From the NCBI GenBank assembly GCA_021414305.1, contig JAIOOS010000029.1, positions 248,001 to 312,000 on the forward strand: a stretch of DNA of 64,000 bases. Direction: 5' to 3'. The stretch comes from Burkholderiales bacterium (GTDB lineage Bacteria; Pseudomonadota; Gammaproteobacteria; Burkholderiales; Burkholderiaceae_C). Position numbers and translations under genes: made by a program. Every line of letters starts with the position of its first letter. Position 1 is the first letter of the stretch. Positions 1 to 9,778 of this stretch are shown piece after piece. The notes beneath the pieces are model-generated. The model ran no database searches, had not been told where the DNA came from, and saw only the letters and a program-made list of their open reading frames with translations.

Positions 1-1667
1 CGGTCGGCGTCGGCGAACAGGTCCTGCAGGCTCGCCGTTTCCACCGGTTCTCCCATCGAGAAGGTGACTTCGAACTTGTAGCCCTTGGTCGACACGTTGG
101 CGGCGAACGACAGCTTGTCGCCCGTGTCCTTGAACGTGCGTCCGTCCTTCAGGGCGATGTCGATCTGCACCTTGCCGCCGGCTTCGCCGGTGCTGGACAC
201 GTTGCCGCCGCCCGTGACGGTGGTATTTCCCTTCGTGTACGCGACCTCGATGCTGCCGCGCACCTCCTTGAGCGTCTTCTCCAGCTCGGCCGCCAGCTTC
301 AGGTCCTTGGTTTCGTGAACGATCTTGAGCTTGGCGGTGAGGTCGTCGGCCTTCTGCTTGAGCTCGGCGGCGATCTTGGTCTTGCCCTCGTTGAGCATGA
401 CCTCGATGGCGGCCTTGGTCTCGTCGAGCGCCTTCTCGAAACTGGCAGTGACGACGACGCCGGTCTTCACCGCGGTGAGCTCGAGCTTGGCCGAGACCTT
501 GTCGGCCGCGGCCGTCACCTTCAGCACCGCCTCGAGGGTCGGCGTCGCGTAGTAGGCCTTCAGGGTGCCCTGCAGGGCCTTGAGGTCCACCTCCGCGTCG
601 ACGCCCGCCTTGACCGCGTCCTTGTTGTTCTTGTCCTTCTTCAGGTAGACGACGCTGGCGGTGATCTTGTCTTCGGTCGCCTTGGCGGTGACCGTGATCT
701 TTTCCTGCAGCTTCTTCCAGGCGAGGTTGAACTCGGCCTCGCGCTTGTCGAAGTCGGCGGTCAGGTCCGCCGTGATCTCCTCGCCGCTCTTCTTCTTCTG
801 CTCGAGCTCGAGCTTCACCTTGTCGCGGTCGGCCTTCAGGCTGAGGGCGGTGGTGGCTTCCTCGCTGATCTTCTTCCACTGCCCGCGCAGCTCGGGATCG
901 AATTCCTTCCAGCCGTCGTTCGAGACCTGGATCGTGAAGTCCTTGTTCTTCAACGACACCTTGGTGCCGCCCTTGCCGGCGCTGGCGTCGACCTCGCCCG
1001 CCGGCGTCGCCACCGTCAGGGCGGCGCCCTCGAGAGTGAGCTGGACCACGCCGCCGGCGATCTGCACGCTGACGCCGGCCGGCAGCTCCGACATGTAGGC
1101 CGCGAGCAGGCGGTCGGAGTTCACCGTCATCAGGTTCTTGCCGGTGGACAGCGCCCAGCCCATCTCGCCGCCGCGCGCTTTGACCGTCGTCTGCACGATG
1201 TCCATCACGGCCTTGGCCGACGGCAGCTTGCCCTTGAGCGCGGGCACCTTGTTCGCGGTCTGCTTGACCCACTGCGACAGGTTGGCGGCCTCCGGGAAGC
1301 GCTTGCGAACCTCCGTGATGATCTTCGCGTAGCTCGCCCGCGCCAGCTCGTCGTGCGGTATCGCGTCGACGTACGCCTTGACGTCGGCGAGCACCTTGTT
1401 CATCTTCACCAGCGCCTGCTCGGCCTCCTTCTTGTTCAGCTCGTCCTGTTCCTTGATCCCCTGCATCATCGTCCGCAGCTGGTCCGGTGACGGACGAAGC
1501 GGATCGAACGCGGGCTTCGCCACCACCGGGGAGTCGTACTCGTCGGCGGCGCCAGGCACCCCGGCGCCTGCACGGCCGGCCGATTTCTCCGGCGCCCCAT
1601 CGGCCGCGGCGGTATCGACGCCGAGGCCCTCGAGCCATTTGCGTTGCGCTTCAGTGATGGTGGCCAT
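1..1667 (-). CDS. Lys/Ala-rich protein of unknown function (partial, C-terminus outside window)
   Basis: The frame opens at an ATG (1665-1667) and runs leftward without a stop to base 1, giving at least 555 residues. I do not recognise a family. The first ~60 residues are Gly/Ala/Pro-rich and look disordered. Residues ~60-170 look helical and include a WLEGLGV stretch near the N-terminus (residues 11-17). From ~220 on the protein is very rich in Lys, Glu, Thr and Val in alternating patterns (for example KVSLKNKDFTIQVS, TVTAKATEDKITASVV), suggesting repeated amphipathic strands between charged helices. There is no signal peptide or membrane segment. It is transcribed divergently from the monooxygenase at 1807. 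In composition it resembles the large protein at 5207, so the two may be functionally linked, but that is inference. Confidence 0.8.
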   Translation of the reverse strand, partial: MATITEAQRKWLEGLGVDTAAADGAPEKSAGRAGAGVPGAADEYDSPVVAKPAFDPLRPSPDQLRTMMQGIKEQDELNKKEAEQALVKMNKVLADVKAYVDAIPHDELARASYAKIITEVRKRFPEAANLSQWVKQTANKVPALKGKLPSAKAVMDIVQTTVKARGGEMGWALSTGKNLMTVNSDRLLAAYMSELPAGVSVQIAGGVVQLTLEGAALTVATPAGEVDASAGKGGTKVSLKNKDFTIQVSNDGWKEFDPELRGQWKKISEEATTALSLKADRDKVKLELEQKKKSGEEITADLTADFDKREAEFNLAWKKLQEKITVTAKATEDKITASVVYLKKDKNNKDAVKAGVDAEVDLKALQGTLKAYYATPTLEAVLKVTAAADKVSAKLELTAVKTGVVVTASFEKALDETKAAIEVMLNEGKTKIAAELKQKADDLTAKLKIVHETKDLKLAAELEKTLKEVRGSIEVAYTKGNTTVTGGGNVSSTGEAGGKVQIDIALKDGRTFKDTGDKLSFAANVSTKGYKFEVTFSMGEPVETASLQDLFADAD

Positions 1668-1806
1668 AGGAGTTCGCGGGTTGAATCGCCAGCAGGGTGA
1701 ACCGATGCCTCGAGCGGCCGTGAGCATATCCCCTACCCCCTGCGCAAATCGCTCCCCCCGAAGGTCGGAGATCCGGCCCCGCCGGCTGGTAACGTCCGGC
1801 AGTCTC

Positions 1807-3306
1807 ATGGCCTCCAGCTCCAACGCCGCCCGCGAGCACTTCGACGTGCTGATCGTCGGCGCCGGCATTTCCGGCATCGGCGCGGCCTGGCACCTGCAGC
1901 ACCACTGTTCCGGCAAGTCCTTCGTGGTGCTGGAGGCGCAGGCCGGCTTCGGCGGCACCTGGCGGACGCACCGCTTCCCCGGCATCCGCTCCGACAGCGA
2001 CCTCTTCACCTTCGGCTACGGCTTCAAGCCGTGGATGGGCCCGCCGATCGCCTCGGCCGCGGGGATCCTGGAGTACCTGGGCGAGGCCATCGCCGAGAAC
2101 GGGCTGGAGCGGCATATCCGCTATCGACACGCGATCCGTTCGGCCGCGTGGTCGAGCGCCGAGCGCTGCTGGCGTGTCGATGCGACTCGCCCGGGGGCCG
2201 ACGGCGAGCCCGAGTCGGTGCATCTCAGCGCCGGCTTCCTCTGGATGTGCCAGGGCTACTACCGGCACGCCGAGGGCTACACGCCCGAGTGGCCGGGCAT
2301 GGCGCGCTTCCAGGGCCGCGTCGTCCATCCGCAGACCTGGCCCGAGGACATCGAGCTCGACGGGCAGAAGGTCGTGGTCATCGGCTCGGGCGCGACCGCG
2401 GCGACGCTGATCCCGGCCATCGCCGGCCGCTGCGCGCACGTGACGATGCTGCAGCGCTCGCCCACCTTCTTCATCACCGGCCGCAACGCCAACGAGCTCG
2501 CCGACACGCTGCGCCAGCTCGAGATCCCCGCCGAATGGACGCACGAGATCGTCCGCCGCAAGGTCCTGTTCGACCAGGCCGCGTTCATCCGCTGCTGCAC
2601 CGCCGACCCCGAGGGCGCGCGGCAGGACCTGCTGACGGGCGTGCGGATGGCGCTCGGTCCCGGCCGCGACGCCGAGGTCGACAAGCATTTCAGCCCGCGC
2701 TACCGGCCCTGGCAGCAGCGCATCGCCTTCGTGCCGGACGCCGATCTGTTCAAGTGCATGCGCGAGGGCAAGGCCTCGGTCGTCACCGACGAGATCGAGA
2801 CCTTCACCGAGCACGGCATCCGCCTGAAGTCGGGCCAGGCGCTGGAGGCCGACATCGTCGTCACCGCCACCGGCTTTCACCTCAGCGTCCTCGGCGACAT
2901 CGCCTTCAGCGTCGACGGCGAGCCGCTGGATTTCGGCGCGACCGTCGCCTGGCGCGGCACGATGTTCACCGGCCTGCCCAACCTGGCATGGGTCTTCGGC
3001 TACCTGCGTTCGAGCTGGACGCTGCGCGCCGACCTGCTCGGCGCCTTCGTCTGCCGCCTGCTCGCGCACATGGACGCGCGCGGCGCGGGGGTGGTGGTGC
3101 CGATGCTGCGCCCGCAGGACCGGGACATGGCGCTCCGGCCCTGGGTCGACCCGGAGAACTTCAACCCCGGCTACCTGGCGCGCGGCCTCGGCCTGCTGCC
3201 GCGCCAGGGAAGCCGGGCGCCCTGGCTGCACAACCAGGACTACGAAAGCGAGAAGTCGGAGCTGCCCGCGGCCGACCTGGACGACGGGACGCTGCTGTAC
3301 CGCTAG
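1807..3306 (+). CDS. flavin-containing monooxygenase, Baeyer-Villiger type
   Basis: A 499-residue FAD/NADPH-dependent monooxygenase. The N-terminal FAD-binding Rossmann motif GAGISGIG lies near residue 18. The Baeyer-Villiger fingerprint FxGxxxHxxxWP is present as FQGRVVHPQTWP from residue 168. A second nucleotide-binding motif, GSGATA, follows near residue 190. Family members insert oxygen into ketones or oxygenate soft nucleophiles; the substrate cannot be read from the sequence. The chosen ATG (MASSSNAAREHFDV) places the FAD motif at the usual distance from the N-terminus, although the frame stays open further upstream. It stands alone between the divergent partial gene and a convergent lipoprotein gene 24 bp downstream. 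Confidence 0.9.
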   Translation: MASSSNAAREHFDVLIVGAGISGIGAAWHLQHHCSGKSFVVLEAQAGFGGTWRTHRFPGIRSDSDLFTFGYGFKPWMGPPIASAAGILEYLGEAIAENGLERHIRYRHAIRSAAWSSAERCWRVDATRPGADGEPESVHLSAGFLWMCQGYYRHAEGYTPEWPGMARFQGRVVHPQTWPEDIELDGQKVVVIGSGATAATLIPAIAGRCAHVTMLQRSPTFFITGRNANELADTLRQLEIPAEWTHEIVRRKVLFDQAAFIRCCTADPEGARQDLLTGVRMALGPGRDAEVDKHFSPRYRPWQQRIAFVPDADLFKCMREGKASVVTDEIETFTEHGIRLKSGQALEADIVVTATGFHLSVLGDIAFSVDGEPLDFGATVAWRGTMFTGLPNLAWVFGYLRSSWTLRADLLGAFVCRLLAHMDARGAGVVVPMLRPQDRDMALRPWVDPENFNPGYLARGLGLLPRQGSRAPWLHNQDYESEKSELPAADLDDGTLLYR

Positions 3307-3330
3307 CCAGACCGTGGTCGGGGCCGAGCG

Positions 3331-3582
3331 CTACTTGGCCGGCTTGACGCAGCGGAACTGCACTTCCGCGGCGAGCTGTCCGGGTCGGGTGGGCGTGTCG
3401 GCGTTGCGCGCCGGTTGCATCACCAGCCCCTTCTCGCTGCAGTAGTCGGAAGCGCGCTTCAATGCCTTGGCCCGCGGGTCCGCGGCGGCGGAAGGCGCGG
3501 CTTTGCCCGCTGGCGGCGCGGCCTCGGGAGCACCGGCACAGCCGGCGAGGGCCAGCAATGCAAGGGCGACCATCTGCTTCAT
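3331..3582 (-). CDS. small lipoprotein of unknown function
   Basis: An 83-residue protein with a lipoprotein signal peptide: MKQMVALALLALAGC, with lipobox LAGC and Cys15 as the lipidated residue. An Ala/Pro-rich linker follows, then a short C-terminal domain with two further cysteines (YCSEKG, QFRCVKP) that could form a disulfide. The start at 3582 was preferred over an upstream in-frame ATG because it begins the signal peptide directly and has GGAG about 10 bp upstream. It is convergent with the monooxygenase and lies downstream of the SDR gene on the same strand. Function unknown. Confidence 0.75.
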   Translation of the reverse strand: MKQMVALALLALAGCAGAPEAAPPAGKAAPSAAADPRAKALKRASDYCSEKGLVMQPARNADTPTRPGQLAAEVQFRCVKPAK

Positions 3583-3629
3583 GGGTCTGTCTATCTCCGG
3601 GTGGGCCAGCGCTTCCGGCAAACGGCGAG

Positions 3630-3648
3630 CCGGGCGCTACGCGCCCGG
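3630..3648. repeat. GC-rich perfect inverted repeat
   Basis: Eight paired bases (CCGGGCGC / GCGCCCGG) around a 3-nt loop, in the 81-bp gap between the lipoprotein start and the SDR stop. No T tract follows on either strand, so it is not a classical Rho-independent terminator. It could still halt ribosomes or protect the 3' end of the SDR transcript. Confidence 0.5.
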
Positions 3649-3663
3649 GCGTCGCACCGCGGA

Positions 3664-4458
<795 letters not shown>

Positions 4459-4481
4459 CGGGCGGCGGTGCGGCGACGCGC

Positions 4482-5051
4482 CTACTTCGCCGGCCGCGCC
4501 AGCCGTTCCGCTTTCGCCAGGTCGATGCCAGTCGCCAGCTGCTTGAGCTCGGCCATGGCGACGTCGGTCCCGGCGGCGCCGATGGCGATGCCGTTGCCGA
4601 GAACGACGGTCACCTCGCGCTTGCCGCCGCGCTTTTCTTCCTCGCGCACCGTGCGGCCAGCCTCGCCGTAGGTCTTCTGCCCGTCCCGCTCGAGCGGCGG
4701 CCCGGTCCAGGGCGTGGCGGTCGCGGCCACATCGCCGAGATCGGTGATTGTCAGCGTCGCCTTCTTCTTGCCCGCGCTGTAGTCGCCCGAGACCCAGGTT
4801 CCGGCGAGGCCCTGATCGTCGGTGTTCTTCACGCCGAAGTTCTGCTGGTGCCAGATGCCGGCCTTGGCGGGCAGCAGCGGCTTCAGGTCGCCGAGGGTGA
4901 AGAGGCCGCCCGGGGCCGAAGCGTTGGACTGCTGCGTCGTCGTCATGGGTTTCCTCGTGCTGTCGGTGGCCGGCCTGGGCTGCGCAACGGCGCAGGTGCC
5001 AAGCACCAGCAGGGCAGCGGCCAGGAGGGGCCGCATCGGAGTCTCTTGCAT
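4482..5051 (-). CDS. predicted secreted protein of unknown function
   Basis: A 189-residue protein starting MQETPMRPLLAAALLVLG, with a cleavable signal peptide ending near CAVAQ. The start at 5051 has GGGAG seven bases upstream; an internal ATG at 5036 is the alternative. The mature part has a low-complexity Thr/Ser/Gln segment, then a compact domain with WHQQNFG and GTWVSGDYSAG, and a charged region with EEEKRGGKREV. I do not recognise the family. It is divergent from the large helical-repeat protein at 5207, with a 155-bp shared upstream region. Confidence 0.7.
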   Translation of the reverse strand: MQETPMRPLLAAALLVLGTCAVAQPRPATDSTRKPMTTTQQSNASAPGGLFTLGDLKPLLPAKAGIWHQQNFGVKNTDDQGLAGTWVSGDYSAGKKKATLTITDLGDVAATATPWTGPPLERDGQKTYGEAGRTVREEEKRGGKREVTVVLGNGIAIGAAGTDVAMAELKQLATGIDLAKAERLARPAK

Positions 5052-5206
5052 CGCGCAACTCCCGGGCGAGGGCGGCCGAACCGCCAGTCGTCGGCTGCTG
5101 TTTCGAAGCGGCCATGGTAGCCCCTGCACGCCCCCATGCAGGCGAGCTTCCGCACCGTCAGGGCGCGGCATAGACTCGCCGGGTTCCCGATGAACCGAGG
5201 TGCGTG

Positions 5207-8200
5207 ATGGGGCTTCTGGCCGTACTCAATCTCAAGCAGATCGACCTCCCCGAGCGGATGGTCGAGACCGAGAAGGCCGGCGGCGGCAAGGGCGACAAGG
5301 GCGGCACGAACGCGCCCAAGGTGGCGCAGGTCGCGGTCGAGCCCGAGCTCGAGAAGAGTGGCGTCAGGGACGGTGACGAGAGCCCCACGACGGTCGCGCC
5401 CGAAGTCTCGAAGACCGGCGTCGAGGACAGCGGGCCCGGCGTCGAGAAGGCCGCGGAAACGCCGGCCGAGAAGAAGGCGAAGAGCGACTACAAGAAGGCG
5501 CGCGACGCGATCCAGAAGCTGATCGACGACCTGAACGCGAATGCCCAGCGCGGCACGATCATGGCGCAGATCAACCAGGCGACGGCCAAGCTGGCCGAAG
5601 CCGACGCGCATGCCGGGAAGCTCGAGTTCCCGCAGGCGAACGCAGCTCTCACCGCCACCGGCGTGATCTGCGCCGCGGCGCGCAAGCTCGCCGACGACTG
5701 GGCCGCCTACGCCAAGCTGCGCGCCTCCTGTGCGGCGATGGTCTGGGCCTTCACCGGCTTCGACGACGCCACCGTCACCGCCTCGCTGAAGACCACCATC
5801 GACCAGGCCGACAAGCTGGTCGCGCTGACGCCGCCGAACTTCGTCGCCGCCACCGCCTTGCTGCAGACCATCGACACGACGATCCGGCCGAATCTGAAAG
5901 GCAAGGTCGATGGCAACAAGACGAAGCTCGTCGCCCTCGAGGCGCTGGATCCGAAGGTGAAGGCCTTCCTCGCGCCCGAGCTGACGAAGGCGCGATCGCT
6001 GGTCGCGACCCTCGAGTCGTCGTTCGCCAGCGGTGAGTGGAGCGTGCTGCTCAGCGCCTGGTCGGCGATCTCCGACGTCATGGGCCCGGCCGCGCGGATG
6101 GCGTCGCGCCGCCAGGCCTACGAGACGCAGCGCACGGCGACGGTCGCCGCCTGCGCCGCGGTGAAGGCGGACGCCACGGTCAAGGGCCAGGCGCCCGCGC
6201 TCGACGCGCTCGTCGTGCAGGCCGACGCGCTCGCCAACCACGACACGATGAACTTCACCGGCGGCAACCGGATGCTGCTCGACGCAGAGACGCGGGCCAA
6301 GGCGATCGTCGCGGCCGCACCGACCGTCGCCGCGTACAACACGGAGCGGGTGGAAGCCGACAAGGAGCTGGCGGCGCTGGCCACGCATGCGGCGGCGGGC
6401 TCGGTCGCACCGCAGCTCGCCGCGGTCAGGAAGCTGCTGCAGGACGCGACCGCCGCAGTCGGCCTCGCTACCGGCAACGCGCAGGCGTGGACCACCGCCC
6501 TCACCGCGGTGCAGCGCGCGCGCGCCGACCTTGGCGAGGCGAAGAAGGTCGCCGACAACCTCGGCCCCACGGTCGCGGCGCAGGCCGCCGCCGCCAAGCC
6601 GGGCGATGTCGTCGGCATGAAGGCGGCGCTCGCCACGCTGCGCAGCGACGCCGCCGCGGCGGGCAAGCTGCCGTTCGCGGCCGAGGCCGCCGCCGAATTC
6701 AAGAGCTTCACCGCTGCCGCCGACAAGGCCGACAAGGCGCTGGCGAAGAACGACGGCAAGGCTGGCGGCAAGGCGCTCGCCGACGCAGCCGCCGCGCTCG
6801 CCGCGGCGAGGTCGGTGCAGTCCGGCCACGGCCAGTACGCGACGATGCTGGCCACTGTCGAAGGCAGGCTGAAGACACTGCAGGCGCTGCCCACCGCCGC
6901 GGGCATCAAGTCGACGTTCGAGCCGATCACGAAGGCGCTGGCCGAGGCGCGCGCCGCCGACAAGAAGAAGGCCGAGGTCGAGGCGCTCGCCGCGCTGCGC
7001 CGCGGCAACGACGCCGTCGCCGCCGCCGAGAAGGCGGATCGCGACCGCACCGAGTTCAACGGTTTGGCGACCACGTCGCTGGCGACGATCAACGCCCTCG
7101 CCGATGCCAAGGCGAAGAAGGAGCACGGCAAGGCGCTCGACGAGGCGAAGAAGCTCGCCGACAAGCTGCGCTTCGGCGACGCCAAGTCGGCGCTGCAGGC
7201 GATCGAGGTGAAGATCGACGAGGCGAAGCTGATGAGCGCCGCGGCTGCCAACCCCGGCGATCCGCAGGTCCTGGCGATCGCGAAGAAGATGGCCGCCAAC
7301 GGCGGTGCCAAGACGCTGGACGCGCTGATCAAGGGCCAGGCGGAGGGCGCCGATCCGCGCATCCTCACCGCGCTCGCCGAAGGCCGCTACGGCATGGCGT
7401 TCGCCGTCGACCCCACCGCCGACCCGAAGCAGGAAGTGAAGTCGATGAAGGTGGTGTGCGAGATGTTCTCGAAGATCCCGCAGGACATCGTCGGCAACAC
7501 CAGCATCACCAAGGTCTCGCACAAGGACTCGACCCAGAGGCGGGTCGGCGGCGGCTTCACGCCGGCCACCGGCGCGATCGGCATGACCGGCCGGCCGGAG
7601 ATCTCGGCGCAGAAGTTCGGCTCGGCGCTCTCGCAGACCAAGGACGGCAAGCCGGTCGGGCAGTTGCCCGCCAAGATCGATCCCGAATGCCAGCCGGCGA
7701 ACGAAAAGGAGGTCGACTTTCTCGCCTTCGCCGCCGCCCACGAGGTCGGCCACGGCGTCGACGACTCGAAGAGCTTCATGGTGACCAACTGCTCGAAGGC
7801 GGCCTTCGGCAACTGGATCGAGCACGGCGCCGACATGAAGCCCGTGGCCGACATCGTCGGCCCGCACTTCAATTTCTACACGACGCCCGAGCAGAAGGAA
7901 TACGTGCTCTCGACGCTGCTCAGCAAGCCGACGACGACGCCGCCCGTGCCCGCCGCGCCGGGCGACTGGGCCAAGGCGAAGCAGGACTTCGACGACTGGT
8001 ACGAGATCGCGGCCAAAGGCAACCCATGGTGGAGCCAGTCGAAGTGCGAGGCGATCACCATCGGCGGGCGCATCTACCAGCAGGCCTACACACGCAACTG
8101 GGTGAGCTATGCCGCCTCGGCGCGCAACAAGGCGCTCACCGGCTACCAGTTCCGCGCACCGGGAGAGTGGTTCGCCGAGCTCTATGCCGGCTACCGCAGC

Positions 8201-8251
8201 GGCAAGCTCGGCAAGAAACACCCCGCCCTCGAGTGGCTCACCAAGCTCTGA
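5207..8251 (+). CDS. large Ala-rich helical-repeat protein with C-terminal HExxH metallopeptidase-like domain
   Basis: A 1014-residue protein with no signal peptide. Residues ~1-85 are Gly/Lys/Pro/Glu-rich and disordered. Residues ~85-690 consist of irregular ~65-80-residue helical units rich in Ala, Lys and Asp, with recurring patterns like AxxKLxFxxAxxAL. The C-terminal ~300 residues form a globular domain with the zinc-binding motif HEVGH (His845, Glu846, His849). A possible third ligand lies in GEWFAELYAGY (Glu987 or Glu991), giving a gluzincin-like arrangement. ATG 5207 is preferred over GTG 5204 because GAGG sits six bases upstream. A CpXC-protein gene follows 16 bp downstream. The layout resembles a polymorphic toxin or secreted effector, but protease activity and export are inferred, not shown. 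Confidence 0.8.
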   Translation: MGLLAVLNLKQIDLPERMVETEKAGGGKGDKGGTNAPKVAQVAVEPELEKSGVRDGDESPTTVAPEVSKTGVEDSGPGVEKAAETPAEKKAKSDYKKARDAIQKLIDDLNANAQRGTIMAQINQATAKLAEADAHAGKLEFPQANAALTATGVICAAARKLADDWAAYAKLRASCAAMVWAFTGFDDATVTASLKTTIDQADKLVALTPPNFVAATALLQTIDTTIRPNLKGKVDGNKTKLVALEALDPKVKAFLAPELTKARSLVATLESSFASGEWSVLLSAWSAISDVMGPAARMASRRQAYETQRTATVAACAAVKADATVKGQAPALDALVVQADALANHDTMNFTGGNRMLLDAETRAKAIVAAAPTVAAYNTERVEADKELAALATHAAAGSVAPQLAAVRKLLQDATAAVGLATGNAQAWTTALTAVQRARADLGEAKKVADNLGPTVAAQAAAAKPGDVVGMKAALATLRSDAAAAGKLPFAAEAAAEFKSFTAAADKADKALAKNDGKAGGKALADAAAALAAARSVQSGHGQYATMLATVEGRLKTLQALPTAAGIKSTFEPITKALAEARAADKKKAEVEALAALRRGNDAVAAAEKADRDRTEFNGLATTSLATINALADAKAKKEHGKALDEAKKLADKLRFGDAKSALQAIEVKIDEAKLMSAAAANPGDPQVLAIAKKMAANGGAKTLDALIKGQAEGADPRILTALAEGRYGMAFAVDPTADPKQEVKSMKVVCEMFSKIPQDIVGNTSITKVSHKDSTQRRVGGGFTPATGAIGMTGRPEISAQKFGSALSQTKDGKPVGQLPAKIDPECQPANEKEVDFLAFAAAHEVGHGVDDSKSFMVTNCSKAAFGNWIEHGADMKPVADIVGPHFNFYTTPEQKEYVLSTLLSKPTTTPPVPAAPGDWAKAKQDFDDWYEIAAKGNPWWSQSKCEAITIGGRIYQQAYTRNWVSYAASARNKALTGYQFRAPGEWFAELYAGYRSGKLGKKHPALEWLTKL

Positions 8252-8267
8252 CGCGGGAGGCGCCACC

Positions 8268-8951
8268 ATGTCGATCTTCAGGACCTACGATCTCAACTGC
8301 CCGGCCTGCAACACGCCGGTCAGCTTCGATCTCGTGATGAGCATCAGCGCCGACCGGCGGCCCGACCTGCGCGCGGCGATCCTCGACGGCACGTTCCAGC
8401 GCAAGGTCTGCCCGGCGTGCGCCACGGCCTTCCGCCCCGAGCCCGAGTTCACCTACATCGACTTCGGCCGCGGCCAGTACATCTTCGTCTACCCGGTCGC
8501 GAAGCGGACCGCGTGGCAGGAGTGGGCGGGCAAGGCGACCGCGATCTTCGACTCGACCCTCGGCCGCGGCTCGACCAAGGAGGCGATGGTGCTCGGCAAG
8601 AGGGTCGATCCGCGCGTCGTCTTCGGCTGGCCGGCGCTGATCGAGAAGATCCTTTCCCGGCAGGCCGGTATCGACGACCGCACGCTCGAGGTGGCGAAGA
8701 TCCTGGTCATGCAGAACAGCGACGAGTCGCCGGTGCCCGGGCAGATGGAGCTGCGCCTGATCGGCGACGAGCACGGCGACCTGATCTTCGCCTGGGTGCG
8801 CGCCCTCGACCGCAAGGTCGGCGACGAGATGCGCGTGCCGCGCTCGCTGATCGCCGAGATCGAGACCCAGCCCACCGCCTGGAAGGGCGTGCGCGACGAC
8901 GTCTCCGAAGGCATGGTGGTGGATTTCCAGCGCGAGATGCTGACCGCCTAG
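8268..8951 (+). CDS. CpXC domain protein
   Basis: A 227-residue protein with two CPxC knuckles, CPAC at Cys11/Cys14 and CPAC at Cys48/Cys51, which together can bind one zinc. This is the defining pattern of the CpXC domain family, whose biochemical role is unknown. The rest is alpha/beta with no other motif I recognise. GGGAGG lies seven bases before the ATG, and the gene begins 16 bp after the HExxH protein, so the two are very likely co-translated from one transcript. That linkage suggests a partner, chaperone or immunity-like role, which is inference. Confidence 0.8.
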   Translation: MSIFRTYDLNCPACNTPVSFDLVMSISADRRPDLRAAILDGTFQRKVCPACATAFRPEPEFTYIDFGRGQYIFVYPVAKRTAWQEWAGKATAIFDSTLGRGSTKEAMVLGKRVDPRVVFGWPALIEKILSRQAGIDDRTLEVAKILVMQNSDESPVPGQMELRLIGDEHGDLIFAWVRALDRKVGDEMRVPRSLIAEIETQPTAWKGVRDDVSEGMVVDFQREMLTA

Positions 8952-8959
8952 GTCCTCGC

Positions 8960-9649
8960 ATGGCGCACCACCAGCAGTTCGAGTTCATCGACGCCGTCAA
9001 GGCGGTCCTCCCGGAATTTTTTCGCGGGCGCCGCGTGCTCGAGGTCGGCTCGCTCGACATCAACGGCTCGATCCGCAGCGCCTTCGAGGCCTGCGACTAC
9101 ACCGGCGCCGATCTCTCGCCCGGGCCCGGCGTCGACATCGCCTGCCCCGGCCAGCTGCTCGAATTCCCGACCGGGCATTTCGACGTCGCCCTCTCGTGCG
9201 AGTGCTTCGAGCACAACCCGTACTGGGTCGAGACCTGGGCCAACATGCTGCGCATGACGCGCCCCGGCGGCCTGGTGCTGATGAGCTGCGCCACCACCGG
9301 CCGGCGCGAACACGGCACGACCCGCAGCGCCCCCGACTCGTCGCCGTTCACGGTGAAGCACGGCTGGAACTACTACCGCAACCTCACCCGGGCCGACGTC
9401 GAGAGCCGCTTCGACCTCGGCGAATGGTTCAGCGACCACGGCTTCGTCGTCTCCGCCGAGAGCTTCGATCTCTACTTCGTCGGCATCCGGAAGGACGGTC
9501 CGCCCCTGCCCGCGGCGCTGCTGCCCGACCTGCGCCGGCGCTTTTCGGCAACGCGCTCGCTCAAGGCGCTCAAGCGGCGGCTGAAGATGCTGGTGCTGGG
9601 CAACGTGCTGAGCTCGCCGCTGAACGCCTATTTCAAGGGCCGGCGCTGA
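8960..9649 (+). CDS. class I SAM-dependent methyltransferase
   Basis: A 229-residue protein with the SAM-binding motif I, VLEVGSLDINGS (near residue 26), an acidic residue at the end of strand 2 (YTGADLSPG), and motif IV/V region FDVALSCECFEHN followed by RPGGLVLMS. This matches the Methyltransf_11 fold. The substrate cannot be inferred. A basic C-terminal helix (KALKRRLKML) may contact membrane or nucleic acid. It starts 8 bp after the CpXC gene stop and has only a weak ribosome site (AGG), consistent with translational coupling in the same operon. Confidence 0.85.
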   Translation: MAHHQQFEFIDAVKAVLPEFFRGRRVLEVGSLDINGSIRSAFEACDYTGADLSPGPGVDIACPGQLLEFPTGHFDVALSCECFEHNPYWVETWANMLRMTRPGGLVLMSCATTGRREHGTTRSAPDSSPFTVKHGWNYYRNLTRADVESRFDLGEWFSDHGFVVSAESFDLYFVGIRKDGPPLPAALLPDLRRRFSATRSLKALKRRLKMLVLGNVLSSPLNAYFKGRR

Positions 9650-9778
9650 AGCGTGTCGCAGTTGGCAGCGGCGGCGCGGCGGGGCGCGCGCTGGCCCGCG
9701 ACTCGTGGCAGATTCCCCGGGCCCCCGATTCCCGCCCCCGCCGTGACCCCGATCGAACTCGCCATCTACGCTTCGGAA

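Noticed and set aside
315-1490. A 391-codon plus-strand frame rich in LELGG and LLLEL patterns
   Set aside because: It is the complement of the AAG/GAG-rich minus-strand gene; the repeats are mirror images of Lys/Glu codons.
7735-7755. Assigning the HEVGH protein to the eCIS core domain (DUF4157)
   Set aside because: DUF4157 carries its motif near the N-terminus in a different context. Here it is near the C-terminus, and no eCIS structural gene is in the window.
4943-8269. A 1108-codon open frame on the minus strand opposite the HExxH protein
   Set aside because: Its product is Arg/Leu/Gly/Val-rich with no domain, and the plus-strand frame has a zinc motif, a ribosome site and correct operon spacing. 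Long antisense frames are expected at this GC content.
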